A DNA stretch of 48,692 bases from Streptomyces triticirhizae (GCF_003696235.1 NZ_RFFJ01000019.1:1-48692), one strand, 5' to 3'. Positions 7,316 through 16,586 are shown, counted from the first letter of the stretch. Notes: generated from the sequence alone by a model not told the origin. Numbers and translations: made by a program.

Positions 7316-8800
7316 TCAGCGCTTCTCCGGTTCCAGCGGCAGGTCCAGCACCACCCGGGTGCCGCCGCCGTCGGACGGCAGCATGTCGAAGCGCCCGCCC
7401 AACTCCCCCTCCACCAGGGTGCGCACGATCTGGAGGCCGAGGTTCCCGTCGCCGCGCGGGTCGAAGCCGGCGGGCAGGCCGCGCCCGTCGTCCTCCACCG
7501 TGACCAGCAGCCGGCTGGGGCCGCGTGGCGCGTCGGTGCGCGCCGCCACCACGTCGATGGCGCCCCGCTCGCCGGGGCCGAAGCCGTGTTCCAGGGCGTT
7601 CTGGAGGACCTCGGTGAGCACCATGGACAGCGGCGTCGCGGTCTCCGCGTCCAGGATGCCGAAGCGGCCGGTGCGCCGGCCCACCACCCTTCCCTCCGGG
7701 GAGAGTTCGGCGACCATGGTGATCACCCGGTCCGCGATCTCGTCGAACTCCACGCGCTCGTCGAGGTTCTGGGAGAGCGTCTCGTGCACGATGGCGATCG
7801 AGCCGACCCGGCGCACCGCCTCCTCCAGCGCGGCCCTGGCGCTGGAGTCCCCGGCGGCGCCGATCCGGCGCGCCTGGAGGCGCAGCAGCGCGGCCACCGT
7901 CTGGAGGTTGTTCTTCACCCGGTGGTGGATCTCCCGGATGGTGGCGTCCTTGGTGATCAACTCGCGCTCCCGCCGGCGCAACTCCGTCACATCGCGCAGG
8001 AGTATCAACGACCCGATGCGCTCGCCCTTGGGCTTGAGCGGGATCGCCCGGAGCTGGATCACGCAGTCGGCGCCCTCGATCTCGGCCTCCCTGGGCGCCC
8101 AGCCGCTGGCCAGCTTCACCAGGGACTCGTCCACCGGCCCTCGGGTGGGCGCCAGTTCGGCGGTGGTCGGCCCCAGCGGGAGACCCACCAGATCCGTGGC
8201 CAGGCCCAGGCGGTGGTACGCGGAGAGGGCGTTGGGGCTGGCGTACTGCACCACGCCATCGGCGTCCAGCCGGATGAAGCCGTCGCCGACGCGGGGCGCC
8301 CGGTCCATCCCCACCTGCTGCCCGGGGAACGGGAAGGCACCTCCGGCGATCATCTGCGCCAGGTCGGACGCGCTCTGGAGATAGGTGAGTTCGAGCCGGC
8401 TGGGGGTCCGCACGGTCAGCAGGTTGGTGTTGCGGGCGATCACCCCGAGCACCCGGCCCTCCCGACGGACCGGGATCGACTCCACCCGCACCGGCACCTC
8501 CTCGCGCCACTCCGGGTCGCCCTCGCGCACGATCCGGCCCTCGTCCAGCGCCACGTCCAGCAGCGGCCGCCGGCCCCGGGGGACGAGGTGGCCGACCATG
8601 TCGTCCTGGTACGAGGTGGGGCCGGTGTTGGGCCGCATCTGGGCGACGGAGACATAGCGGGTGCCGTCCTCGGTCGGCAGCCACAGCACCAGGTCGGCGA
8701 AGGACAGGTCGGACAGGAGCTGCCACTCGGAGACCAGGAGGTGGAGCCACTCCAGGTCTCCGGTCCCCAGGGCGGTGTGCTGACGTACGAGGTCGTTCAT
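7316..8800 (-). CDS. pdtaS: PdtaS-type sensor histidine kinase
   Basis: Taken from the ATG at 8800 (a GTG at 8809 is possible), this is 494 residues with no membrane segment. Order: GAF-like sensor domain (about 20-150), PAS domain (about 165-275, GFIRLDADGVVQYASPNA), HisKA_2 dimerisation box with the phospho-acceptor in EIHHRVKNNLQ (H292 or H293), and a HATPase_c domain with N box EVLQNALEHGF and G box EDDGRGLPAGFD. This is the architecture of PdtaS, which phosphorylates the RNA-binding antiterminator PdtaR. In mycobacteria pdtaS also neighbours whiB1. The cognate PdtaR gene is not in the window. Confidence 0.9.
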   Translation of the reverse strand: MNDLVRQHTALGTGDLEWLHLLVSEWQLLSDLSFADLVLWLPTEDGTRYVSVAQMRPNTGPTSYQDDMVGHLVPRGRRPLLDVALDEGRIVREGDPEWREEVPVRVESIPVRREGRVLGVIARNTNLLTVRTPSRLELTYLQSASDLAQMIAGGAFPFPGQQVGMDRAPRVGDGFIRLDADGVVQYASPNALSAYHRLGLATDLVGLPLGPTTAELAPTRGPVDESLVKLASGWAPREAEIEGADCVIQLRAIPLKPKGERIGSLILLRDVTELRRRERELITKDATIREIHHRVKNNLQTVAALLRLQARRIGAAGDSSARAALEEAVRRVGSIAIVHETLSQNLDERVEFDEIADRVITMVAELSPEGRVVGRRTGRFGILDAETATPLSMVLTEVLQNALEHGFGPGERGAIDVVAARTDAPRGPSRLLVTVEDDGRGLPAGFDPRGDGNLGLQIVRTLVEGELGGRFDMLPSDGGGTRVVLDLPLEPEKR

Positions 8801-9111
8801 GGAGGGCACACCCGGAGCTTACCGGCGTACGCCTTGAGACGGTTCCGATGCGCCTTGTGATCAACTTGTGACGGGGAACGGCGAAACGGGGCAGGAAGTC
8901 CGTTCAGAGCATGGACACATGGGAGGCGGCCGGTCCAGAATGAGGTAACCGTTGACTTCTGCTCTCCCCGCACAGGAGAGCAGAGCGGGGCCCGGCGCTT
9001 TCTGCCCTGACGGCGCCCCGGGCCCATATCGCTCCGGGCTGCGGTGCCAAGAGGGTTGAGGGTCCCTCTTCGGTGCCGCGGCCCGTGGGTGGTTCCCCGC
9101 CGAGGTCCGGT
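8801..9111. other. Intergenic region between tetR-family gene and histidine kinase gene
   Basis: These 311 bases contain two hairpins (8957-8985 and 8988-9025) that probably end the leftward tetR-family transcript, then about 150 bases that must carry the kinase promoter. No additional gene is supported. Confidence 0.55.
8957..9025 (-). terminator. Tandem hairpins downstream of the TetR gene
   Basis: CTGCTCTCC (8959-8967) pairs with GGAGAGCAG (8975-8983). A second GC stem pairs 8988-8998 with 9013-9025, with a two-base bulge. They lie about 90 bases beyond the TetR stop at 9112. Confidence 0.6.
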
Positions 9112-9744
9112 TCACCTCTCCCGCTCGGCGTCCTCCTGCGGCAGTTCCCGGGGCCAGGCGCTCATCGCCAGCTCCGCCACGGCGGTCAACTCCTCGACGT
9201 CCGCGCCGTCCCGTGCCTGCTGGCTCATCCCCTGCATCACGACGCCCGTGTACCGGGCGAGGGCGTCGGCGTCCACGCTCGCCGGGAGCACGCCCGAGGC
9301 GATGTCCATCCTGATCCGGCCGCGGAAGGCGCGCAGGTTCCCCTCGCGCACGACGCGCAGCTCCTCGGCCACCTCGCGCACGGACTCCTGGTAGTTGGTG
9401 ACCGCCGAGACGATCAGGCAGCCCGTGGGGCGGCCCGGCGTGGTGTACTCCACGGCCGCCTCGCGCAGCACCCGGCCGACGGCCGCGCGGGCGGTGGGCT
9501 CCTCGGCCATGGCCCGGCCGACGAAGGAGCCGTAGCGCTCCACGTAGTGCGCCACGACCTGCTCGAAGAGCGTGCGCTTGTCCCCGAAGGCGGCGTAGAG
9601 GCTGGGCGCCCCGATGCCCATGGCGGCGGTCAGGTCGGAGATCGAGGTGGCCTCGTAGCCGTGCTGCCAGAAGGCGCGCGTGGCCTGCTCCAGCGCGGCG
9701 TCGCGGTCAAAGGAACGGGGGCGTCCACGCGATCGGGTGACCAT
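9112..9744 (-). CDS. TetR-family transcriptional regulator
   Basis: A 210-residue repressor. Residues about 10-55 form the TetR DNA-binding domain (AALEQATRAFWQHGYEATSISDLTAAMGIGAPSLYAAFGDK). The C-terminal helical ligand domain contains PTGCLIVSAVTNY, typical of the subgroup that controls divergent oxidoreductase genes. It is transcribed away from an SDR gene starting at 9864, and the shared 119-base gap holds an inverted repeat. TATAGA (9754-9759 on this strand) is well placed as a -10 and would give an almost leaderless message. It most likely represses itself and the SDR gene until an unknown electrophile or metabolite binds. Confidence 0.92.
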   Translation of the reverse strand: MVTRSRGRPRSFDRDAALEQATRAFWQHGYEATSISDLTAAMGIGAPSLYAAFGDKRTLFEQVVAHYVERYGSFVGRAMAEEPTARAAVGRVLREAAVEYTTPGRPTGCLIVSAVTNYQESVREVAEELRVVREGNLRAFRGRIRMDIASGVLPASVDADALARYTGVVMQGMSQQARDGADVEELTAVAELAMSAWPRELPQEDAERER

Positions 9745-9758
9745 GCCGCCAATTCTAT

Positions 9759-9806
9759 AGCGCTCGTTCGAGAAATGGTGCTACGGTTCTTTCTGTAACG
9801 AGCACT
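9759..9806. promoter_or_regulatory. Inverted repeat in the TetR/SDR divergent promoter
   Basis: AGCGCTCGTT (9759-9768) and AACGAGCACT (9797-9806) match in inverted orientation at 9 of 10 positions across 28 bases. The left arm overlaps the tetR -10, and the pair spans the likely SDR promoter. It is a good candidate operator for the TetR protein. Confidence 0.55.
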
Positions 9807-9863
9807 AGTCAATTCGCCCGGGGCGTCGATACCGGGGCGATCTCAGGGGAAGAGGTGCGCCTC

Positions 9864-10622
9864 ATGGGCACGCTGAAGGGCAGGACGGCGCTGGTCACCG
9901 GGGGCAGCCGGGGCATCGGGCGGGGCATCGCCGAGCGGCTGGCGCGCGAGGGCGCCCGGGTCGCGGTGCACTACGGGGAGCGCGACGCGGCGGCGAAGGA
10001 GACGGTCGCCGCCATCGAGGCGGCCGGCGGCAGCGCCTTCGCCATCGGGGCGAGGCTGGGCGAGCCGGGGGACGCGGAGGCGCTGTGGGCGGCCTTCGAC
10101 GAGCGGGCCGACGGCCTGGACATCCTGGTGAACAACGCGGGCGTCGGCGACGGCGGCGGAGGGATCGCGGCGACGACGGCCGAGGAGTTCGACCGCGTCC
10201 AGGCGGTCAACGTCCGGGCCCCGTTCTTCGTGATCCAGCACGGGCTCTCGCGGCTGCGGGACGGCGGCCGGATCGTCAACCTCTCCTCCGGGCTCGCCCG
10301 GCGGCCCGGCATGATGCCGGACCTGGTCGCCTACTCGATGACCAAGGCCGCCATCGAGGCTCTGACGGCGGCTCTGGCCGGGGAGTTGGGCCCGCGCGGG
10401 ATCACGGTCAACGCGGTCTCCCCCGGCATCGTCGACACGGAGATGAACGCACGGCTGGAGCTGTCCGACCCCGAGCGGAGGGCGGCGATCGCGAGCATGT
10501 CGCCGCTCGGCGAGGTGGGGACGCCGGCGCACATAGCCGACGTGGTCGCCTTCCTCGCCTCGGCCGACTCCCGCTGGGTCACCGGCCAGTCCATCGACGC
10601 CACCGGGGGTGCTCTGCTCTGA
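9864..10622 (+). CDS. Short-chain dehydrogenase/reductase (classical SDR)
   Basis: 252 residues from the ATG at 9864, which has GGGGAAGAGG ending nine bases upstream; the GTG at 9855 overlaps that site and is rejected. NAD(P) motif TGGSRGIG at 12-19, NNAG at 90-93, catalytic Ser at 141/142 (NLSSG), Tyr157 and Lys161 (YSMTK), PG motif near 185, and C-terminal SIDATGGALL. Such enzymes oxidise or reduce small carbonyl or alcohol substrates; the substrate is unknown. The divergent TetR neighbour suggests induction by its substrate or a toxic carbonyl. It ends 14 bases before the convergent nagB2 stop. Confidence 0.92.
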   Translation: MGTLKGRTALVTGGSRGIGRGIAERLAREGARVAVHYGERDAAAKETVAAIEAAGGSAFAIGARLGEPGDAEALWAAFDERADGLDILVNNAGVGDGGGGIAATTAEEFDRVQAVNVRAPFFVIQHGLSRLRDGGRIVNLSSGLARRPGMMPDLVAYSMTKAAIEALTAALAGELGPRGITVNAVSPGIVDTEMNARLELSDPERRAAIASMSPLGEVGTPAHIADVVAFLASADSRWVTGQSIDATGGALL

Positions 10623-10636
10623 GTCCGGCGCCCCGG

Positions 10637-11689
10637 CTAGCGCGTCTCGGTGACCTTGGCCAACGCGCGGGGGACGTCGGGGTCCTGGCCCCGGGCGCGG
10701 GTCACCTCGTAGGCGAGGAGCTGGAGCGGGATGATCTCCAGGATCGGCGCCAGCTCCTCGTCCAGGTCGTCGGTGGGCAGGGCGAAGCCCGCCGAGGCCC
10801 CGGCCAGGGCACGCTCGGGGCCGACGACCATCAGGTCGGCTCCCCGGTCGGTGAGCCGGTCGAGCACCGGGCGCAGGGCGTCGCCGCCCCTGCCCCCGGT
10901 GACGATGGCGATCACCGGGAAGACGTTGTCCACCATGGCCAGCGGGCCGTGGAGCAGGTCGGCGCCCGAGTAGGCCAGGGCCGGCACATAGCTGGTCTCC
11001 ATCAGCTTCAACGCCGCCTCCCTGGCGGTGGGGTAGCCGTAGCCGCGCGAGGTGAGGACCATGCGTTCGGCGAAGCGGTAGCGGGCGGCCAGTTGGCGGA
11101 TCTCGTCCCGGCGGGCCAGGACGCGCTCGGCCAGGTCGGGCAGAGGCCGGGCGGCGGCGGTGCCGTCGCCGCCGCCCAGGGCGACGACAAAGAGATAGAG
11201 CGCCAACAGCTCGGCGGTGTAGGTCTTGGTGGCGGGCAGCGCGCGCTCGGGCCCGGCCAGCACGTCGATGGCGTACTCGCTGGCCCTGGCCAGCGGGGAC
11301 TCCGGGTTGTTGGTGACGGCGAGGGTGATCGCGCCGCCCTCGCGGGCGGCGGTGGTGGAGGCCACCAGGTCGGGCGAGCCGCCTGACTGGCTGACGGCGA
11401 TCACCAGGCAGTCGCGCAGGTCGGGCTTGGCCTCGTAGGCGGTGGTGGTGGACATGGAGGTGAGACCACAGGGCAGTCCCAGGCGGACTTCCAGCAGGTA
11501 CTTGGCGTAGAGCGCGGCGTTGTCTGAGGTGCCGCGCCCGGTCAGCAGGACGAAGCGCGGTTGACGCTCCGCGATCTGCCGCGCGACGTCGGCGACGCGC
11601 GGGGCCCCCTGCTCCAACAGGCGGCGCAGCACGGCGGGTTGCTCGGTCATCTCGGCGAACATCAGCCGGCCTGGCTCGGTGGCGGACAT
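10637..11689 (-). CDS. nagB2: SIS-domain glucosamine-6-phosphate isomerase/deaminase NagB2
   Basis: 350 residues from the ATG at 11689, which has GGGAGAAG upstream; the longer frame to 11728 has no ribosome-binding site. Two SIS domains are visible: the first with TGRGTSDNAALYAKYLL and SQSGGSPDLVAST, the second with TSRGYGYPTAREAALKLMET and YSGADLLHGP. This is the GlmS-isomerase-like fold that handles amino-sugar phosphates without the glutaminase half. Position beside the das genes matches SCO5236 (nagB2), which feeds imported GlcNAc into glycolysis as fructose-6-phosphate. A strong hairpin separates it from the GH3 gene, so it may be partly independent of that transcript. Confidence 0.85.
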   Translation of the reverse strand: MSATEPGRLMFAEMTEQPAVLRRLLEQGAPRVADVARQIAERQPRFVLLTGRGTSDNAALYAKYLLEVRLGLPCGLTSMSTTTAYEAKPDLRDCLVIAVSQSGGSPDLVASTTAAREGGAITLAVTNNPESPLARASEYAIDVLAGPERALPATKTYTAELLALYLFVVALGGGDGTAAARPLPDLAERVLARRDEIRQLAARYRFAERMVLTSRGYGYPTAREAALKLMETSYVPALAYSGADLLHGPLAMVDNVFPVIAIVTGGRGGDALRPVLDRLTDRGADLMVVGPERALAGASAGFALPTDDLDEELAPILEIIPLQLLAYEVTRARGQDPDVPRALAKVTETR

Positions 11690-11740
11690 CGGGGCTTCTC
11701 CCAGCCGGAAGGGTGCGGACGAGGACATCGGACGGACAGG

Positions 11741-11766
11741 GCGCGCGCCGCCGGGGCGGCGCGCGC
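11741..11766 (-). terminator. GC hairpin between GH3 gene and nagB2
   Basis: GCGCGCGCCGCC (11741-11752) is complementary to GGCGGCGCGCGC (11755-11766); a real loop would open the inner pair. It lies 67 bases past the GH3 stop and 52 before the nagB2 start, so it could attenuate read-through. Confidence 0.55.
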
Positions 11767-11832
11767 GTCACACGAAGGGGAACGCGAGGAGGGGCCGTGG
11801 GACACGGCGACGGAACGGGCCGGCCGGCCGAC

Positions 11833-13386
11833 TCAGTCGGCGCGGCGGCCGGTGAGGGCCTCGGCGGCGGCCTGGGCACAGACCCGGGCGGCGCCGTAGG
11901 TGGCCAGATGCGTGCCGCCCACGGGCGGGGCGTGCGGCACGCCCATCTCCACCACGACGGACTCCGGCCTGGCCGCGAGGAGTTCGGCGACGGTCTCGGC
12001 CATCCAGGCGTGGCGGTGGCGGTCCCTGACGACGACGACCAGGTGCCGCTCCCCCGCCGCCGCCAGCACCTGGCGGGCGAGCCCGGCGGGGCCCGCGCGT
12101 TCGGCGTCGGCGCCGGCGTGGCCGCTGACGGTGGTGCCGGGGAGCAGCCGGGCCAGTTCGGCGCCGGGGCCCCAGGGAGTCTCCTCGCCCACGGCGATGT
12201 TGGCCGCAGGGCTGAGGGTGACCACATGGGCCGGCCCGGTCAGGGGTTGGAGCGGGGCGTCGTCGGGACGGCTGACGCGCACCGCGCGGCGGGCGGCGGT
12301 CAGCCCGATCCCGGTGCCATCGGCGCCGGCCGGGTCGGCCGCGCCCCGTTCCCGTTCGGCGGCGGTCCAGCGGCCCAGGGCCCGCACCCGCTCCGCCGCC
12401 TCGTGGAGCCGTTCCTCGGGGAGTTCGCCGGAGCGCACGGCCCGCACCAGGGCGTCGCGGAGCCGCAGCACCTCGGCCTCGTCGGAGGGGGTGCCGCCGA
12501 TGCAGAGCGCGTCGGCGCCGGCAGCGACGGCCAGGACGCAGCCCTGTTCCAGGCCGTAGGTCTCGGCCACCGCCCGCATCTCGATGGCGTCGGAGTAGAT
12601 CAGCCCGTCGAAGCCGAGGCCGCCCTCGGCGGCCGGGGCGCGCAGCAGACCGGTCAGCACGGCGGGGCTGAGGGTGCCGGGCCGGTCGGGGTCGAGCGCG
12701 GGCACCACGATGTGGGCGCTCATCACGCACCGGGTGCCGGCGGCTATCGCGGCCCTGAAGGGCGCCAACTCCCGCTCGTGGAGCGTCTCCAGGTCGATGT
12801 CGATGCGTGGGAGCGCGTGGTGGGAGTCCACGTTGGTGTTGCCGTGTCCGGGGAAGTGCTTGACGCAGGCGGCCACGCCTGCGGACTGGAGCCCCTCCAC
12901 ATAGGCGACGGTGTGCCGGGCGACGAGGTCGGGTTCCTCGCCGAAGGAGCGGACCCCGATCACGGGGTTCTCCGGGTCGGAGTTGATGTCGGCGGACGGC
13001 GCCCAGTTGACGTTGACCCCGCAGGCGGCGAGCCGGCGGCCGATCTCGGCCGCGACCGCGCGGGTCAACTCCGGGTCGTCGACGCTGCCGAGCGCGTGGT
13101 TGCCGGGGACCGAGGACCCGCCGTGCACGTCGAGGCGGGTGACGTCGCCGCCCTCCTCGTCGACGGCCACCAACACGTCGGGCCTTGCCTGCCGCAGATG
13201 CCCGGTCAGCTCGGCGAGTTGCTCGGTGGAGACCACGTTCCTGCCGAAGAGCCCGACGCCGGTCATCCCGTTCTCCAGCTGGGCCAGCAGCCAGTCGGGC
13301 GCCCGGTGGGTGCCGGCGAAGGTGGGTTGCAGAACGGCCAGCGCGTCCCGGGTGACGGTGTCGGAGTCGGGTACCACGGTGGTCAT
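11833..13386 (-). CDS. GH3 beta-N-acetylhexosaminidase (NagZ-like)
   Basis: 517 residues, ATG start, no signal peptide, so cytoplasmic. The N-terminal TIM barrel carries the NagZ signature KHFPGHGNT at 176-184, the acid/base dyad in D187-S-H189, and the nucleophile D266 in YSDAIEM. A C-terminal domain of about 170 residues (from TARRAVRVSRPDD) resembles the second GH3 domain. It hydrolyses GlcNAc from chitobiose or muropeptide ends. It begins 7 bases after the dasC stop, as the fourth gene of the das operon, which points to cleavage of imported N,N'-diacetylchitobiose. Its position corresponds to SCO5235. Confidence 0.9.
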   Translation of the reverse strand: MTTVVPDSDTVTRDALAVLQPTFAGTHRAPDWLLAQLENGMTGVGLFGRNVVSTEQLAELTGHLRQARPDVLVAVDEEGGDVTRLDVHGGSSVPGNHALGSVDDPELTRAVAAEIGRRLAACGVNVNWAPSADINSDPENPVIGVRSFGEEPDLVARHTVAYVEGLQSAGVAACVKHFPGHGNTNVDSHHALPRIDIDLETLHERELAPFRAAIAAGTRCVMSAHIVVPALDPDRPGTLSPAVLTGLLRAPAAEGGLGFDGLIYSDAIEMRAVAETYGLEQGCVLAVAAGADALCIGGTPSDEAEVLRLRDALVRAVRSGELPEERLHEAAERVRALGRWTAAERERGAADPAGADGTGIGLTAARRAVRVSRPDDAPLQPLTGPAHVVTLSPAANIAVGEETPWGPGAELARLLPGTTVSGHAGADAERAGPAGLARQVLAAAGERHLVVVVRDRHRHAWMAETVAELLAARPESVVVEMGVPHAPPVGGTHLATYGAARVCAQAAAEALTGRRAD

Positions 13387-13392
13387 GGCGCG

Positions 13393-14205
13393 TTATCCCT
13401 TCACGGCCCCGGCGGAGAGCCCGCCGGTGGCCCGTCGCTGGAGAAGGAGGAAGACGATCAGCACGGGGATGGTGACCAGGGTGGAGGCGGCCATGGTGGC
13501 GCCCCAGTCGTTGCCGAAGTTCGTCTGGAACTGCGTCAGCCAGAGCGGGAGGGTGGCGGCGTCGGGCGACTTGTTGAGGACCAGCACCATGGCGTACTCG
13601 TTCCACGCCGCGATGAAGCCGAAGAGCGAGGTGGCCATCAGCCCCGGGCCCAGCAGCGGGAAGATCACCCGCAGGAACGCCTGGCGCCGGTTACAGCCGT
13701 CGAGCATCGCCGACTCCTCCAGTTCCTTGGGCACCGCCGCGATGAAGCCGCGCAGCGTCCAGATGGTGAAGGGCAGGGACATCACGAAGTAGATCAGCGT
13801 CAGGGTCAGGAGGCTGTTGAGCATCTCGGCGTCCCTGGCGTTCAGATAGACGACGATGATCAGGATCTCCCAGGGCGCCATCTGCGCCATCATCACCGCG
13901 ATCACCATGCCCCTGCGGCCCTTGAACTCCAGCCGGGCGATGGCGTAGCTGGCGGCCAGCGCGACGGCGAGCGCCAGCAGCACGGCCCCGACGGTGACGA
14001 CGACGCTGTTGGTCACATAGGTCCAGAACAGCTCGACCCCGGTGGCCGTCGAGTAGTGCTCGAAGGTCGGCGTGAAGAAGAAGACGGGTTCCTTGGTGAG
14101 CACCTGGGAGTTGCTCTTGAAGGAGGTGCTGACCATCCAGTAGACGGGGAAGATGAACAGCGCGGACAGCACCAGGGCCGTGCCGTTGAGCCAGACCTTC
14201 CTCAT
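13393..14205 (-). CDS. dasC: Chitobiose ABC transporter permease DasC
   Basis: A 270-residue MalG-type inner permease with six helices and the EAA loop at ELEESAMLDGCNRRQAFLRV-IFPLLGPG, where the ATPase docks. Its ATG overlaps the dasB stop (ATGA), so translation is coupled. With DasB it forms the membrane channel that takes chito-oligosaccharides delivered by DasA. No ATPase gene is in the operon; in Streptomyces the shared MsiK ATPase, encoded elsewhere, energises this importer. Confidence 0.93.
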   Translation of the reverse strand: MRKVWLNGTALVLSALFIFPVYWMVSTSFKSNSQVLTKEPVFFFTPTFEHYSTATGVELFWTYVTNSVVVTVGAVLLALAVALAASYAIARLEFKGRRGMVIAVMMAQMAPWEILIIVVYLNARDAEMLNSLLTLTLIYFVMSLPFTIWTLRGFIAAVPKELEESAMLDGCNRRQAFLRVIFPLLGPGLMATSLFGFIAAWNEYAMVLVLNKSPDAATLPLWLTQFQTNFGNDWGATMAASTLVTIPVLIVFLLLQRRATGGLSAGAVKG

Positions 14206-15185
14206 GAGTTCTCCTTCTCCTGCTTGAGGATCAGCCGGAAGTAGAAGGACATGGCGATCAGCAGGATCACCAGCGTCAGCACCGAGATCGCGGCGGCCAT
14301 GCCGTACTGGTTCTGCCCCATGCCCTCGACGTAGGCCATCACCGGGAGGGTCTCGGACTGGCGGTCGGGCCCGCCGGCGTTCATCGCGTAGATCTGCGCG
14401 AACGCCTTGAAGACCCAGATGATCTCCAGGAACGTGGTGATCATGAAGAAGGGCCGCATGATCGGCATCAGGATGGACCAGAAGATCCGCTGCGAGGAGG
14501 CCCCGTCGCACCGGGCGGCCTCCCAGATCTCGCCGCTGACGGTGGTCAGCCCCGCGTAGAGGTTGAGGGCGACGAACGGGACCGAGGTCCAGACGATCAG
14601 CAGGGTGACGATGGCCAGCGTGGACATGCCGCTGCCGAACCAGTTGTGCTGGTCGTAGCCGGAGAAGCCGAGGGTGCGCATCACCCAGTTGGCGAGGCCG
14701 AACTGGGTGTCGAAGAGCCACCGGAAGACCGTGGTGCTGGGGATCACCGGCATCGCCCAGGCCGCCACCAGGGAGATGGCCAGCACCAGCCGCATCTTCT
14801 TGCCGAGGGCGTTGAGCAGCAGCCCCAGCAGCGTTCCGAGGACCATGATCAGGACCACGTTGGCGGCCATGAAGAAGAAGGTGCGGACCAGGGAGTCCCA
14901 GAAACGTTCGTTCTCCAGGACCGCCTTGTAGTTGTCGAGCCCGGTCCACTCCGTGGTCCGGGAGATCAGCTGCCGGCGGCCGAACTCCTGGAACGAGATG
15001 AGCACGTTCCGGGCCAGGGCGTAGCCGAGGACCGCCAGCAGGGCGAACACGGCGGGTGCCAGCAGCAGGTACGGCACCAGGCCCGAGGGCACCCGCCGGC
15101 GCGGTGGCCGCCGGCCCTCGCCTGGTCCCCGGCTCCCCTTCACCGGGGGCGGTGGTGCCGGTGCTTCCTCGATGTGCACGGTCAT
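14202..15185 (-). CDS. dasB: Chitobiose ABC transporter permease DasB
   Basis: 327 residues from the ATG at 15185, with GAGGGAAG upstream on the coding strand; the longer frame to 15212 has no such site. A Pro/Arg-rich cytoplasmic N-terminus is followed by six membrane helices and an EAA-type loop (IWEAARCDGASSQRIFWSILMP). It is the MalF-type partner of DasC. The gap to dasA upstream is 78 bases and contains no strong terminator, so dasA, dasB, dasC and the GH3 gene form one transcript. Confidence 0.93.
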   Translation of the reverse strand: MTVHIEEAPAPPPPVKGSRGPGEGRRPPRRRVPSGLVPYLLLAPAVFALLAVLGYALARNVLISFQEFGRRQLISRTTEWTGLDNYKAVLENERFWDSLVRTFFFMAANVVLIMVLGTLLGLLLNALGKKMRLVLAISLVAAWAMPVIPSTTVFRWLFDTQFGLANWVMRTLGFSGYDQHNWFGSGMSTLAIVTLLIVWTSVPFVALNLYAGLTTVSGEIWEAARCDGASSQRIFWSILMPIMRPFFMITTFLEIIWVFKAFAQIYAMNAGGPDRQSETLPVMAYVEGMGQNQYGMAAAISVLTLVILLIAMSFYFRLILKQEKENS

Positions 15186-15263
15186 GCGCGTCTTCCCTCG
15201 GGTGGCGAACAAGGGCGAGGGGGTGCCGTCGCCGGTGACGGCGGCACCCCCTGGGGGGGCTGG

Positions 15264-16523
15264 CTACTCGCGGTTGATCCGCTCGGTGATCTCCGCGTCG
15301 GCCTCCTCGGCGGCGGACTGGTAGTCCTGGCCGTTGATGGCCTTGGTCATGAGTTCCTTGATCGGGTTGGGATCGGTCTCGACGTTGGCCCATCCGGTGG
15401 TCAGCGGCGGCAGGTAGCCGACGTCGGCGGAGGCCACCATCGCCTCGGCGAAGCTGCCCTCCTCCGGGGTGGCGGTGACGTCCGTGCGGTTGGGAACGAC
15501 GCCGCCGTTGTTGGCGTCGACGTACTTCTGCGCCCACTCCTGGGAGGTGGCCATGCGCAGCCACTCGTCGGCCATCTCGGGGTTGCCCGCGCGCTCGTTG
15601 ATCGCGAGGTTGGAGCCGCCGAGGAAGACGTGGCCCAACTGGTCGGGGGTCTTGCCGGGGATCGGGAAGTAGCCGAGGTCGGCCTCGCCACCCTGCTCCT
15701 CGATCGCGGCGATGGCGCCCGCCGCCTCCCAGCCGAGGCCGACCCACGAGGCGACCTCGCCGTTCGGCACGACCTCGGTGGACTGCTGCGGCTCGGCCTC
15801 GTCGATCTCGGCGGGGGCGCTGGAGAAGGACTGGAGTTCGGCGTAGAACTCCATGCCGGCCTGCGCCTCGGGGGTGGCCAGCGCGCCGGCCCAGCCGTCG
15901 CCGTCCTCCACGGCGAAGCTGCCGCCCTCGTCCGCGACGAACCCGCCCATCACGTAGTAGCTCTGGCCTGGCAGGTAGATCGGTTCGGCATCGGTGTTCT
16001 CCTGGATGGTCTCCAGCGCGGTGATCCACTCGTCGCGCGTGGTGGGCACCTCGGCGCCGGCCTCCTCCCAGATGCTCCTGTCATAGATCACCACGCGGTT
16101 CGCCCCGTACCACGGCACCGCGTAGAGCGTGTCGTCCACCTGGGCGGACTCCAACATGGCCTCGTTCCACGGCTCGTCGGCGAGGTCGCCCAGGTCGGCG
16201 AGGCCACCGGTGTTGGCGTAGCCGACCGTCTGGGTGTTGCCGATCTCCAGCACGTCGACGGTGCCGTCCTCGGAGAGCGCGGTGGTCACCCGGTCCTGGA
16301 TGCCGTCCCACTGCTGGATCTCGACGTTGACGGTGACGCCGTGCTCCTCCTCGAAAGCGGCGTTCAGCTCCTCCAACCACGCGTCGGGGGCGGAGCCGTC
16401 CATCAGCCAGACGGTGATGGCGCCGGAATCGCCGCCACCCCCGCCGTCGTCGCCCGAGCCGCAGGCGGCGACCGTGGCCGCCATGGTGGCCACGCCGATA
16501 GCAGCGATCAGCTTGCGCTTCAC
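15264..16523 (-). CDS. dasA: Chitobiose-binding lipoprotein DasA
   Basis: 419 residues from the GTG at 16523, with GGAGGG seven bases upstream. A lipoprotein signal ends in the lipobox TVAAC with Cys21; the linker GSGDDGGGGGDSG leads to a family 1 solute-binding domain (ITVWLMDGSAPDAWLEELNA). The mature protein sits on the outer face of the membrane and passes N,N'-diacetylchitobiose to DasBC. In S. coelicolor, dasA is the best-studied DasR target. Here two dre elements lie 64-92 bases upstream of the start codon, between dasA and the divergent dasR. Confidence 0.94.
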   Translation of the reverse strand: MKRKLIAAIGVATMAATVAACGSGDDGGGGGDSGAITVWLMDGSAPDAWLEELNAAFEEEHGVTVNVEIQQWDGIQDRVTTALSEDGTVDVLEIGNTQTVGYANTGGLADLGDLADEPWNEAMLESAQVDDTLYAVPWYGANRVVIYDRSIWEEAGAEVPTTRDEWITALETIQENTDAEPIYLPGQSYYVMGGFVADEGGSFAVEDGDGWAGALATPEAQAGMEFYAELQSFSSAPAEIDEAEPQQSTEVVPNGEVASWVGLGWEAAGAIAAIEEQGGEADLGYFPIPGKTPDQLGHVFLGGSNLAINERAGNPEMADEWLRMATSQEWAQKYVDANNGGVVPNRTDVTATPEEGSFAEAMVASADVGYLPPLTTGWANVETDPNPIKELMTKAINGQDYQSAAEEADAEITERINRE

Positions 16524-16586
16524 GTCACCCTCCTTCTCGTGCCGGCACCCGTCCACATGGTGGTGGCGCGGGGCGGCCGTCGCGTT

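Noticed and set aside
9843..12227. Long minus-strand open frame antisense to the SDR gene and out of frame with nagB2 and the GH3 gene
   Set aside because: Arg/Pro/Gly-rich translation typical of the wrong frame in high-GC DNA; the real genes cover the region.
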